The notes beneath the pieces are model-generated. The model ran no database searches. It was given only the letters and a program-made list of their open reading frames with translations, and was not told where the DNA came from. From JBFFXF01 sp041569895 (GTDB lineage Bacteria; Planctomycetota; UBA8108; JACQVS01), in the NCBI GenBank assembly GCA_041569895.1, contig JBFFXF010000188.1:1-14379 (forward strand): 14,379 nt of DNA, written 5' to 3'. Both the position numbers and the translations under genes were made by a program. Shown piece after piece: positions 1 through 6,542 of this stretch; within the stretch, counting starts at the first letter, position 1, and each line of letters begins with the position of its first letter.

Positions 1-185
1 CCCCGCTCCTCGATCCGACCACCGCGGCCGGGCTGACGGACATCGACCGCACGCTCCTCGCCGGCCGCGCGCTGGCAAGCGTCCTGCGAGGCATCGTCGC
101 CGCCCCCGGCGTCGACGAGCCCACCCGCCAGCGCATCCTGGCGGTGCGCGAGTGGATGGTGCCCGACGTGAACGCCGGTCAATGA
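1..185 (+). CDS. C-terminal end of an unidentified protein (5' truncated)
   Basis: An open frame enters from the left edge, read from base 3, and ends at TGA 183-185, giving about 60 residues. The visible part is rich in Ala, Arg, Leu and Asp and ends in the residues VNAGQ. It looks like an alpha-helical C-terminus, with no Cys, no membrane segment and no motif I recognise. G/C at third positions fits a real gene of this genome. The next gene starts 160 bases downstream behind its own promoter-like sequence, so the two need not share a transcript. I cannot assign a function, and the start lies outside the window. Confidence 0.6.
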   Translation, partial: PLLDPTTAAGLTDIDRTLLAGRALASVLRGIVAAPGVDEPTRQRILAVREWMVPDVNAGQ

Positions 186-203
186 CGGGCCAGCGATTTC
201 GAC

Positions 204-232
204 TTGGCAGGCGAAGTCGGCGGGAGTATGCT
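204..232 (+). promoter_or_regulatory. Putative sigma-70-type promoter for the 346-1923 gene
   Basis: TTGGCA at 204-209 (5 of 6 to TTGACA) and TATGCT at 227-232 (4 of 6 to TATAAT) are separated by exactly 17 bases. They lie just after the stop of the upstream gene and about 115 bases before the next start codon. Transcription would begin near 238-240 and leave a leader of about 105 bases. This is judged by eye against the consensus. Sigma factor preferences in this organism are unknown. Confidence 0.45.
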
Positions 233-284
233 CCTGCGCGCTTCCGGGTGACGGATCGCCCGCTCACCACGACGAGAGAACAAG

Positions 285-305
285 GACCGCGTGTCGATCG
301 CGGTC
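285..305 (+). other. Small hairpin in the leader of the 346 gene
   Basis: A perfect 7-bp inverted repeat (GACCGCG at 285-291, CGCGGTC at 299-305) encloses a 7-base loop. It ends 40 bases before the start codon and would be transcribed from the promoter proposed at 204-232. No T-run follows, so it is not an intrinsic terminator. It may shape the 5' UTR, or may be chance in GC-rich DNA. Confidence 0.3.
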
Positions 306-345
306 GTCTCGTGGCTCCCGCCGCCCGGCAGAGGAGCGCCGAAAC

Positions 346-1923
346 ATGGCACTGCCTGCGTGTCGCGTTTGGTTCCATCGCCTCCTCGCGAGTCGTCGCG
401 GGCTGCTGGCTGCGCCCGTGGCGCTGACCGTGCTCGTCATTCTCGGGTGCGAGGGCGGCGACCACGAAGCGGAACCGATCGGCGCCGCGTCCGCGGGTGG
501 CGCTGCCGATCTCGAGTCACGGGTCCGCAAGCTCTGCGGCACGTGTCACCTCCCGACGCCGCCGGAGATCCTGCCGAAACGCTCCTGGGCTCGTGAGGTC
601 GAGGAGATGTACTCGCTCCTCGGCACGCTCCCGGAGGGAACCGACGTGCCGCCGAAGGACGCGGTCACGAGGTACTTCGTCGACCGGGCGCCGCGGGAGA
701 TCGTGCCGCCGCCGAGCCAGCGCCACCTTGGCCGGGGCGTCTTCGAGGGCGTTCGCGTGTCCCACGTGAAGACGCCGATCGAGAAGTCGAACCCGGCGAT
801 CTCGTTCGTCAGGCTCGTCAGCCTCTTCGGGGACGATGACCGCGATCTCCTCTTCTGCGACATGCGGCACGGCGTCGTCGGCGCGGTCCGGCTGGGCGTG
901 GAGGGTCGTCCCGCCGTGACCATCGGGCGGGTCGCGCACCCCGGTCGGGCTCGCGTCGTCGATCTGGACGGCGACGGCATCCGCGACGTGCTGGTCGCGA
1001 ATCTGGGCTCCTTTCTGCCCGCCGATCACGATCAGGGCAGCGTTGTCTGGTTTCGGGGCCGCCGCGACGGCGGGTTCGATCGACTGATCCTCCTCGAGAA
1101 GGTCGGTCGTGTCGCCGACGTCAGCACCGCCGACATGGATGGCGACGGCGACCTCGACCTCGCCGTCGCGGTCTTCGGCTGGCGGTCGACCGGGAGCGTG
1201 CTGCTCCTCGAGAACCTCGGGGGCGTCGACGGCGAGGGGCGGCCGCGGTATCTCGAACGCACGCTCGACGAGCGCCCGGGAGCCATCGACGTCGTGTTCA
1301 CCGACGTCGATGCCGACGGCCGCCTCGACCTCGTCGTGCTCCTCTCCCAGCATTTCGAGAGCGTCATCGCCTTCGTCAACACCGGCGGCGGCGAGCTGAG
1401 CCAGAGGACCATCTTCCAGGCGCCGCATCCGGACTGGGGCTCGTCCGGAATCGAGGTCGCCGATCTCGACGGCGACGGCGACATCGACGTCGCCATGGTC
1501 AACGGCGACACGCTCGACAACAGCGTCGTGAAGCCGTTCCACGGCGTGCGCTGGCTCGAGAACCGGGGCGAGTTCCCGTTCGTCGCGCACGAGCTCGGCG
1601 CGCTGCCGGGCGCCCACAAGGTGCGGGCCGTCGACCTCGACGGCGACGGCGACCTCGACCTCGCGGCGTCATCGTTCCTGCCCCAGTTCCCGATGGAGGT
1701 GCAGCGCAGGCCGCACGGGCTCGAGTCGGTCGTCTGGTTCGAGCAGACCGCTCCCGGGATCTTCGAGCGCCGCGCGCTCGAGTCCTTCAACTGCGACCAC
1801 CCCTCGCTCGACGCCGGCGACGTCGACGGTGACGGCGACGCGGACATCGTCGTCGGCAACTTCTCCAAGCTCGCGCCGCTCGACGCCGCGCTCACCGTCT
1901 TCGAGAGTCCCGCCGCGAACTGA
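346..1923 (+). CDS. Exported FG-GAP/VCBS-repeat lipoprotein with N-terminal CxxCH haem-type motif
   Basis: A 525-residue protein. ATG 346 is preceded by GAGGAG at 331-336 with 9-base spacing. Residues 1-35 look like a lipoprotein signal: basic N-region, hydrophobic core about 20-34, and the lipobox-like ILGC with Cys35 as the lipidation site. A short linker leads to CGTCH at 64-68, the covalent haem c attachment pattern, followed by a helix with WAREVEEM. Met88 is a possible distal haem ligand (inference). The rest has the beta-propeller pattern of FG-GAP/VCBS repeats, with six Asp-rich calcium-type loops (DxDxDG) beginning near residues 206, 263, 320, 373, 430 and 492. Proteins with this layout, a CxxCH segment before VCBS repeats, occur in Planctomycetes and Bacteroidetes, usually without known function. 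Electron transfer or ligand sensing at the envelope is a guess. A weak terminator-like hairpin follows the stop. Confidence 0.85.
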   Translation: MALPACRVWFHRLLASRRGLLAAPVALTVLVILGCEGGDHEAEPIGAASAGGAADLESRVRKLCGTCHLPTPPEILPKRSWAREVEEMYSLLGTLPEGTDVPPKDAVTRYFVDRAPREIVPPPSQRHLGRGVFEGVRVSHVKTPIEKSNPAISFVRLVSLFGDDDRDLLFCDMRHGVVGAVRLGVEGRPAVTIGRVAHPGRARVVDLDGDGIRDVLVANLGSFLPADHDQGSVVWFRGRRDGGFDRLILLEKVGRVADVSTADMDGDGDLDLAVAVFGWRSTGSVLLLENLGGVDGEGRPRYLERTLDERPGAIDVVFTDVDADGRLDLVVLLSQHFESVIAFVNTGGGELSQRTIFQAPHPDWGSSGIEVADLDGDGDIDVAMVNGDTLDNSVVKPFHGVRWLENRGEFPFVAHELGALPGAHKVRAVDLDGDGDLDLAASSFLPQFPMEVQRRPHGLESVVWFEQTAPGIFERRALESFNCDHPSLDAGDVDGDGDADIVVGNFSKLAPLDAALTVFESPAAN

Positions 1924-1937
1924 GCTCTTGGCCGTCG

Positions 1938-1965
1938 GCTCCACGCAGTGGAGCGTTTTGCTCCA
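1938..1965 (+). terminator. Weak terminator-like hairpin with a competing alternative stem
   Basis: GCTCCA (1938-1943) and TGGAGC (1949-1954) form a 6-bp stem with a 5-base loop, followed by GTTTT (1955-1959). This begins 15 bases after the stop of the propeller lipoprotein. A second GCTCCA at 1960-1965 lets the middle arm pair downstream instead, across the GTTTT loop, so the two stems exclude each other. The short T-run makes it a poor terminator alone. The three-arm layout resembles an attenuator switch. Confidence 0.4.
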
Positions 1966-1972
1966 GTTCCTT

Positions 1973-2000
1973 CCGATGCCGGCGCACTCTGCGCCATCGG
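1973..2000 (+). other. Hairpin in the 1924-2148 spacer
   Basis: CCGATG (1973-1978) pairs with CATCGG (1995-2000), and GCGCA (1982-1986) pairs with TGCGC (1990-1994), with a CTC loop and a 3-base bulge on the left arm. That gives eleven base pairs in all. No T-run follows. It sits between the preceding switch-like hairpin and the terminator-like element at 2068-2112, so this spacer is structured for most of its length. Confidence 0.35.
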
Positions 2001-2067
2001 CTCGCGCGGCCATCGATCGGCTTCTGCGACCGAAGTGGGCTCCCGGACACTGCATCGACGTCCTCTC

Positions 2068-2112
2068 CCCGTGTGGCAACAGGTTTGCGTGATTCACCGG
2101 CCACGGGTTTTT
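2068..2112 (+). terminator. Terminator or attenuator-like stem with T5 tract upstream of the Trp-rich protein gene
   Basis: CCCGTGTGGC (2068-2077) pairs with GCCACGGG (2100-2107) as an 8-bp stem with a 2-base bulge, followed at once by TTTTT (2108-2112). The loop is long, 22 bases, which weakens the call. It ends only 36 bases before ATG 2149. It could terminate transcription from upstream, or act as an attenuator in the leader of the next gene. I see no convincing promoter between it and the gene. Confidence 0.35.
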
Positions 2113-2148
2113 GTCTCGGTTTTCGGTTCTCAAACGGGAGGAGGTTTC

Positions 2149-2844
2149 ATGAACAAACGCAGGTTCCTGTTCCTTGTCGCCGGTGTCGTCGCCCTGACTG
2201 CCTTCGCCGGAGTCGCCGGCGTCTGGTCGGGCTCGGCATCGGCCGAGTCGTTCGTTTTCAACCGGCGCGCCGGGGAGATCGAGACACAGTGGTTTGGTGC
2301 GGTTCCCGGCGCCGACGTGTCCTGGGTGTCGGCCGTGGGAGGCGAGGAGGCGGTCCTCAACGGCCCGGCCCAGAACGGCGGCCCGCCGGTGAGCTCCTCG
2401 TTCACGTGGGTCAACGCGGATATCGTCACGTGGGGCGTCGGAGAGACCCTCATCTGGGCCGGCGGCAGCAGCGGCGATGGCGTCAGCGACATCAGCGTCA
2501 GCGTCCCGGGTGGGCTCCGGAACGGCACGCTGGACTCGTCGGTGCCCGGAAGCGTCATCATCTGGAGCGGGGGAGTCACCTGGATTGACGCCACCGTGAA
2601 CGTCAACGCCACCCTCACGAGGACGGGAAACGTCGAGGCCGAGATCTCGCGCACCATCCGGCGCTCGGGGGGCGAGATGAGCGTCTGGCGCACGAACGCG
2701 AACACGGCATGGGAAGTGGCGGGATCCGGCGGGCTCTCCTACGACGACGGCGTCTCGGTGACGACCGTCATCCCCGATGGCACGGCGGCGTCCGCAGGGA
2801 CGCTGCGTCGCGTCACCAGTGGAACGCTGACCATCTGGAAGTAG
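2149..2844 (+). CDS. Secreted Trp-rich beta-strand protein, unknown family
   Basis: A 231-residue protein. ATG 2149 is chosen over the in-frame ATG at 1948 because GGGAGGAGG (2136-2144) lies immediately upstream and the protein then begins with a textbook signal peptide: MNKRR, a hydrophobic core at 6-25, and an A-S-A signal peptidase I site with cleavage likely after residue 32. The mature part has no Cys, almost no Lys, much Gly/Ser/Thr/Val, and ten Trp spread through short beta-like segments such as FTWVN, VTWGV, LIWAGG, IIWSGG, VTWID and LTIWK. LIWAGG and IIWSGG suggest a degenerate internal repeat. It looks like an all-beta extracellular or surface protein, perhaps a small solenoid or sandwich. 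I recognise no family and propose no function. Structured spacers on both sides suggest it is a separate transcription unit. Confidence 0.8.
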   Translation: MNKRRFLFLVAGVVALTAFAGVAGVWSGSASAESFVFNRRAGEIETQWFGAVPGADVSWVSAVGGEEAVLNGPAQNGGPPVSSSFTWVNADIVTWGVGETLIWAGGSSGDGVSDISVSVPGGLRNGTLDSSVPGSVIIWSGGVTWIDATVNVNATLTRTGNVEAEISRTIRRSGGEMSVWRTNANTAWEVAGSGGLSYDDGVSVTTVIPDGTAASAGTLRRVTSGTLTIWK

Positions 2845-2871
2845 GAGGTCGACCGACGTGTTGTGAGCCAT

Positions 2872-2938
2872 CCGAGCGGCGATGAGGAGCGCCGGTGCAC
2901 CGGCGCGGCATCCGCGCAGCGTTCCTCATCGCCGCCGG
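2872..2938 (+). terminator. Long GC-rich hairpin after the Trp-rich protein gene, with an internal perfect palindrome
   Basis: The arms at 2876-2892 (GCGGCGATGAGGAGCGC) and 2919-2935 (GCGTTCCTCATCGCCGC) match over 17 positions with a single G-T wobble. Three more pairs (2872-2874 with 2936-2938) follow past a one-base bulge. Within it, GCGCCGGTGCACCGGCGC at 2889-2906 is a perfect 18-bp palindrome. The structure starts 28 bases after the stop at 2844. There is no T-run, so it would be an L-shaped terminator or an mRNA-protecting hairpin. The palindrome could instead be an operator for a dimeric regulator of the operon that starts at 3004. Confidence 0.55.
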
Positions 2939-3003
2939 ACGACTCCGTTCGACGGGACCAACAGGACTGCAGAACTAAAACAGACGGAACTGAAGGGGGC
3001 GTG

Positions 3004-4047
3004 ATGACCGCTGTGCTGCGTGGGGTCTGGGGCCTTGTCCGCCGGTACTGGCTCGTCGCCTTCATACCGGCGGCGACCTTCGTCGTCGCCGCCATGGTCA
3101 CGCGCGAGGTGATCCTCGCCGGACGCGGCGTCGGCGCGTCGAAATTCCGAGGTCATTACGAGAGCGCCTTCGCGACGGCCAGGCGAGGGGATTTCGAGAC
3201 GGCGCTCGAGGAGTTCCGCCGCTCGGCCGAGCATGCGGATCCCGATGACGCGGAGTCGCAGCTGCGGCTCGCGAACGCGTTTGGCCAGCTGGGCCACCGG
3301 GAGCTGGCCATCGAGCACTACGAGCGGGCGGTCCGGGCCGCGCCCCCGCACCCCGGGAACATCGCCCGGGTGGTCATCACCTACTGCTCCCAGGGACGCC
3401 TCGACGACGCCGAGCGTCTCTTCCGGGAGGCGATGGCGTCGCAGTGGCCCGACGCTCCCGAGACCCACTTCTGCCGCGGACTGATCGCGCTCCACCGGGG
3501 GCGCGAGGGCGAGGGGCTCGAGGAGGCGCTGCGGTGCTTCGAGGAGACCCTGCGGGCCGACCCGTCGCATCAGGCGGCGCGCTACCAGTACGGAGTGTGC
3601 GCGTCGCGACTCGGGATGCTCGCGGAATCGGAGAACGCGCTCCGCACGGCGCTCGAGGAGCGCCCGGAGGACAAGAGCGTCTATCACGAGCTCGCCGGCG
3701 TGCTCCGCCGCCAGGGAAAGACCGAGGAGGCGCGCGGCCTGCTCGAGAAGTTCACGGCTCGAGACTCGACCGAGCGTCGCGTCCGCCACCTCGAGACCCA
3801 GGCGCACTTCGGGACGATCGACGCCGCCGGGTTGCTGGAGCTCGGCGATCTGTACCTGGCGCTCGACCAGGCCCAGAAGGCTCACGACGCGCTCGCGCAG
3901 TACGTCAGAAAGGCGCCGACCGACCCGCGAGGCCGTCACAAGCTGGCCGAGGCGTACGGCAAGCTCGGCCTCTGGCAGGAGGCCGAACCGGAGAAGCAGC
4001 TCGGGCTGGCCCTCGAGTCGAAGGCGAGGGCGGAGGAGTCGCCGTGA
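3004..4047 (+). CDS. Membrane-anchored tetratricopeptide-repeat protein
   Basis: A 347-residue protein. ATG 3004 is chosen because AAGGGGG (2993-2999) precedes it and the frame further upstream (to 2863) runs through the long hairpin and gives a Ser/Arg/Asp-rich stretch unlike a protein start. Residues about 15-32 form one hydrophobic segment after a basic N-terminus, so the rest probably faces the periplasm. From about residue 42 to the C-terminus it is a run of roughly seven or eight degenerate TPR units, with patterns such as GDFETALEEFRRS, GHRELAIEHYERAV, GRLDDAERLFREAM and AEAYGKLGLWQEAE. TPRs bind other proteins. The gene is first of a tight cluster, and its stop overlaps the GTG start of the CRTAC1-type gene by 4 bases (GTGA), so the products are probably made together and may interact. 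TPR proteins and CRTAC1 proteins are often adjacent or fused in this kind of genome. Confidence 0.88.
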   Translation: MTAVLRGVWGLVRRYWLVAFIPAATFVVAAMVTREVILAGRGVGASKFRGHYESAFATARRGDFETALEEFRRSAEHADPDDAESQLRLANAFGQLGHRELAIEHYERAVRAAPPHPGNIARVVITYCSQGRLDDAERLFREAMASQWPDAPETHFCRGLIALHRGREGEGLEEALRCFEETLRADPSHQAARYQYGVCASRLGMLAESENALRTALEERPEDKSVYHELAGVLRRQGKTEEARGLLEKFTARDSTERRVRHLETQAHFGTIDAAGLLELGDLYLALDQAQKAHDALAQYVRKAPTDPRGRHKLAEAYGKLGLWQEAEPEKQLGLALESKARAEESP

Positions 4048-5786
4048 CTCGCGGCCATGTCTCGCCCGCATCCCGGCCGGTGCTCGGCGCGTGGATCCTC
4101 GCCGGGGTCGTTCTCTGGGGGTGCGAGAAGTCTGCCCGGACAGGGACGCTGGCGGTTGCGGTCAGTGCGCCCTCACGTTCTCCGCTTGCCTTCGCCGATG
4201 TGACGCGCGAGGCCGGCATCGAATTCGCGCACTCGCACGGGGGCAGCGGCACGCACTATTACGTCGAGACGATGACCGCGGGCGCCGCCTTCCTCGACTA
4301 CGACGGCGACGGCTGGCTCGACATCTACCTCCTGCAGGGCGCGTGGCTGCCCGGATCGACACCCTCGCGAGCGCTTCGCAACACGCTCTACCGCAACAGC
4401 GGAGACGGGACGTTTGTCGACGTCACCGAGCGGGCGGGCGTCGGGGATGCGGGCTACGGAATGGGGGTGTGCTGGGGCGACTACGACAACGACGGCGACC
4501 CGGACATCTTCCTCGCCAACCTCGGATCGGCCGTGATGTACCGCAACAACGGCGACGGGACCTTCACGGACGTCTCGAGCGAGACCCGCATCGAGGTCGC
4601 CGCGATGTGCACGAGCCCGGCGTTCGTCGACTACGACCACGACGGGTGGCTGGACATCTTTCTCTGTCGCTACATGGACTATGACCTCGAGACCAACCCG
4701 CGCTGCAAGGACCACCTGCAGCGACCGGCCTACTGCTCGCCGAACGTCTACGAGGGGACTCACAGCCTCCTCTTTCGCAACGAGCGCGACGGCACCTTCA
4801 CCGACGTCAGCGAGCGAAGCGGCATCGCGCGTTCGAGGGCGCGGGCGATGGGCGTCGTCTGCGCCGACTACGACGGGGACGGCTGGATCGACATCTACGT
4901 CTCGAGCGACCTGATGCCGAACCTCCTCTTCCTGAACAACCGCGACGGCACCTTCCGCGAGGAGGCCCTCTTCACCGGCGTGGCCTACGGCCCGGACGGC
5001 GCCGCGCAGGCCGGCATGGGGATCGACTGCGGCGACTACGACAACGACGGCCTCCTGGATCTCGTCGTCACGAACTTCGAGCACGAGACCAACGCGCTCT
5101 ACAGAAACCTCGGCGGCGGCACCTACCAGGACGAGAGCTTCCCGGCGGGGATCGCGAAGGCGAGCCTGCCCTATGTCGGCTGGGGCGTCCGATTCGTGGA
5201 TATCGACCTCGATGGGTTCGAGGATCTCTTCGTCGTCAACGGACACGTCGACGATTACGCGGACGAGAGGGGAGGCGCGGGCTACGCGCAGCGAGCGCTG
5301 GTCTTCCACAACCGGGGTGACGGGACCTTCGCCGACGTCACGGCCGGCTCCGGCGAGTTCTTCTCGCGTCGGGTCGGCGGGCGCGGCATGGCGATCGGCG
5401 ACTACGACAACGACGGCGACAGCGATGTCCTCATCGCCTGTAACAACCAGCCGGCGGTGCTTCTCCGAAACGACAGCCCGAGGGACACGAGCTGGATCCG
5501 CGTCGTCCCGGCGGGGCGCGGCTGCAACCGCGACGCGATCGGCGCGCGCGTGCGCGTCAGCGCCGACTCGAGGACGCAGACGCGGTACGTTCGCTCCGGC
5601 ACGAGCTACCTGGCCGACCACGATCGGCGGCTGGTCTTCGGCATCGGTCGCGATCCGCGTGCGACGGTCGAGATCACCTGGCCGTGCGGCGCCGTCGAGA
5701 AGCTCGAGGTGGAGGCGGGGAAATCCGCGCCGGTCCGGGAGACCGGCTGCAAGGTCGCGCCGGGACTGGCTCGAGGACCGCGATGA
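4044..5786 (+). CDS. CRTAC1-family lipoprotein (FG-GAP/VCBS propeller plus ASPIC/UnbV domain)
   Basis: A 580-residue protein. GTG 4044 is chosen because it overlaps the previous stop as GTGA, has GGAGGAG at 4032-4038 with 5-base spacing, and gives a lipoprotein-like start with Cys27 in LWGC. Trp at the -2 position is unusual for a lipobox. Seven calcium-type loops (DYDGDGWLD, DYDNDGDPD and similar) begin near residues 85, 146, 196, 275, 331, 386 and 453, often followed by the N-x-GDGTF-DVT pattern of this family. The C-terminal part from about 497 (DAIGARVRVS ... RSGTSYL ... RLVFGIG ... ITWPCG) is the ASPIC/UnbV domain. Paired cysteines around NPRCKDH and AYCSP are also typical. The family is named after cartilage acidic protein 1. 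Bacterial members are exported and mostly uncharacterised. The stop overlaps the next start as ATGA, implying translational coupling. Confidence 0.92.
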   Translation: MTRGHVSPASRPVLGAWILAGVVLWGCEKSARTGTLAVAVSAPSRSPLAFADVTREAGIEFAHSHGGSGTHYYVETMTAGAAFLDYDGDGWLDIYLLQGAWLPGSTPSRALRNTLYRNSGDGTFVDVTERAGVGDAGYGMGVCWGDYDNDGDPDIFLANLGSAVMYRNNGDGTFTDVSSETRIEVAAMCTSPAFVDYDHDGWLDIFLCRYMDYDLETNPRCKDHLQRPAYCSPNVYEGTHSLLFRNERDGTFTDVSERSGIARSRARAMGVVCADYDGDGWIDIYVSSDLMPNLLFLNNRDGTFREEALFTGVAYGPDGAAQAGMGIDCGDYDNDGLLDLVVTNFEHETNALYRNLGGGTYQDESFPAGIAKASLPYVGWGVRFVDIDLDGFEDLFVVNGHVDDYADERGGAGYAQRALVFHNRGDGTFADVTAGSGEFFSRRVGGRGMAIGDYDNDGDSDVLIACNNQPAVLLRNDSPRDTSWIRVVPAGRGCNRDAIGARVRVSADSRTQTRYVRSGTSYLADHDRRLVFGIGRDPRATVEITWPCGAVEKLEVEAGKSAPVRETGCKVAPGLARGPR

Positions 5787-6529
5787 GACTCAGCAGGGCG
5801 ACGGTCCTTTCGGCGCTTCTGCCCGTGCTCGCCGCGGCGTGCGGATTCCTCATCGTGCGGGAGCTCGTGCGGTCGGCACCCCCCACGACGCGCCGCCCCC
5901 TCGGCGTCGAATCATCTGGCGTCGAATCACCGGCGATCGAATCGACGATGCTCCGTCCCGACAGGAGGGCGGCCACGCCGGCCGAGCTCTTTCTCGATTC
6001 GCCCCTGACCGAGGAGGAGCGCGAGGCGATCCGGGCGGTGAGGGAGAAGAGAGCGGAGATCCGAACTGCGCTCCTCGAACAGTCGGACCGGCTTCTCGTC
6101 GTGGCGTCGAGCGCCAGGGCATCGGACGATGACCTCCGGCAGGCGATCGATGAGTACATCGAGGCCAGGGATGGGCTCGACCGGCGACTGCGCCAGATCG
6201 ACGAGGAGCTCGTCGACCGTGTCTCCCCGAGAACGCGCGCGAAGCTCCTCGCCATGGGGACACTGGAGAGCGGCCCCGGATCCAGCGCGGGCTTCGACGC
6301 CGCGCAGACGAGTGGTCTGCCGGGCGACGCGCGCATCTCGTGGATGCGAGGCGCGGGAATGCCCGCGATGGGCGCCGGTGGCATTCCCGGGCGCGAGCTC
6401 GGCGCGATCTCGCCAACCGGCGCTCCTCCCGTCGAGCGCCTGCGCGGGACGTCGTCGCCGACGGCGGGTCGGTCGGTGACCGCTTCCGGTCCCTCCGACG
6501 GGCAGGCGTCCGGGAGGGACGGCTCGTGA
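5783..6529 (+). CDS. Spy/CpxP-like periplasmic protein (putative)
   Basis: A 248-residue protein. ATG 5783 overlaps the CRTAC1-type stop (ATGA) and has GAGGA at 5774-5778. Residues 7-26 are a hydrophobic segment, either an anchor or a signal with Cys20 as a weak lipobox. A low-complexity stretch follows, including GVES-SGVES-PAIES at 41-54. Residues about 75-158 are a charged helical region that starts with LTEEEREAIR and ends with VSPRTRAKLL. These two LTxxQ-like segments flanking long helices are the hallmark of the Spy/CpxP/CnrX group, which act as periplasmic chaperones or metal or stress sensors. The match is to pattern rather than to clear family residues, so this is tentative. The C-terminal 90 residues are Gly/Pro/Ser/Met-rich and probably disordered. 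The next gene starts 13 bases after the stop. Confidence 0.7.
   Translation: MRLSRATVLSALLPVLAAACGFLIVRELVRSAPPTTRRPLGVESSGVESPAIESTMLRPDRRAATPAELFLDSPLTEEEREAIRAVREKRAEIRTALLEQSDRLLVVASSARASDDDLRQAIDEYIEARDGLDRRLRQIDEELVDRVSPRTRAKLLAMGTLESGPGSSAGFDAAQTSGLPGDARISWMRGAGMPAMGAGGIPGRELGAISPTGAPPVERLRGTSSPTAGRSVTASGPSDGQASGRDGS
5903..5947 (+). repeat. Three tandem 15-base units inside the Spy-like gene
   Basis: The units 5903-5917, 5918-5932 and 5933-5947 are in-frame copies around GGCGTCGAATCA, the third being diverged. They encode GVES-S, GVES-P and AIES-T in the linker after the membrane segment. The identical codons of the first two copies suggest a recent slippage duplication. Confidence 0.6.
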
Positions 6530-6542
6530 GGCTCGACTCCGA

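Noticed and set aside
1948..2148. Extension of the Trp-rich protein to ATG 1948
   Set aside because: It runs through spacer hairpins and would bury an otherwise perfect signal peptide. The GGGAGGAGG site points to ATG 2149.
2863..3003. Extension of the TPR protein to ATG 2863
   Set aside because: It would translate through the long hairpin and place a polar 47-residue segment before the membrane anchor. ATG 3004 has a ribosome site.
3444..4043. Upstream extension of the CRTAC1-type protein by 200 residues
   Set aside because: The extension overlaps the TPR gene out of frame and reads as Arg/Pro/Gly-rich noise. The GTG at 4044 has a ribosome site, and a lipoprotein signal follows it.
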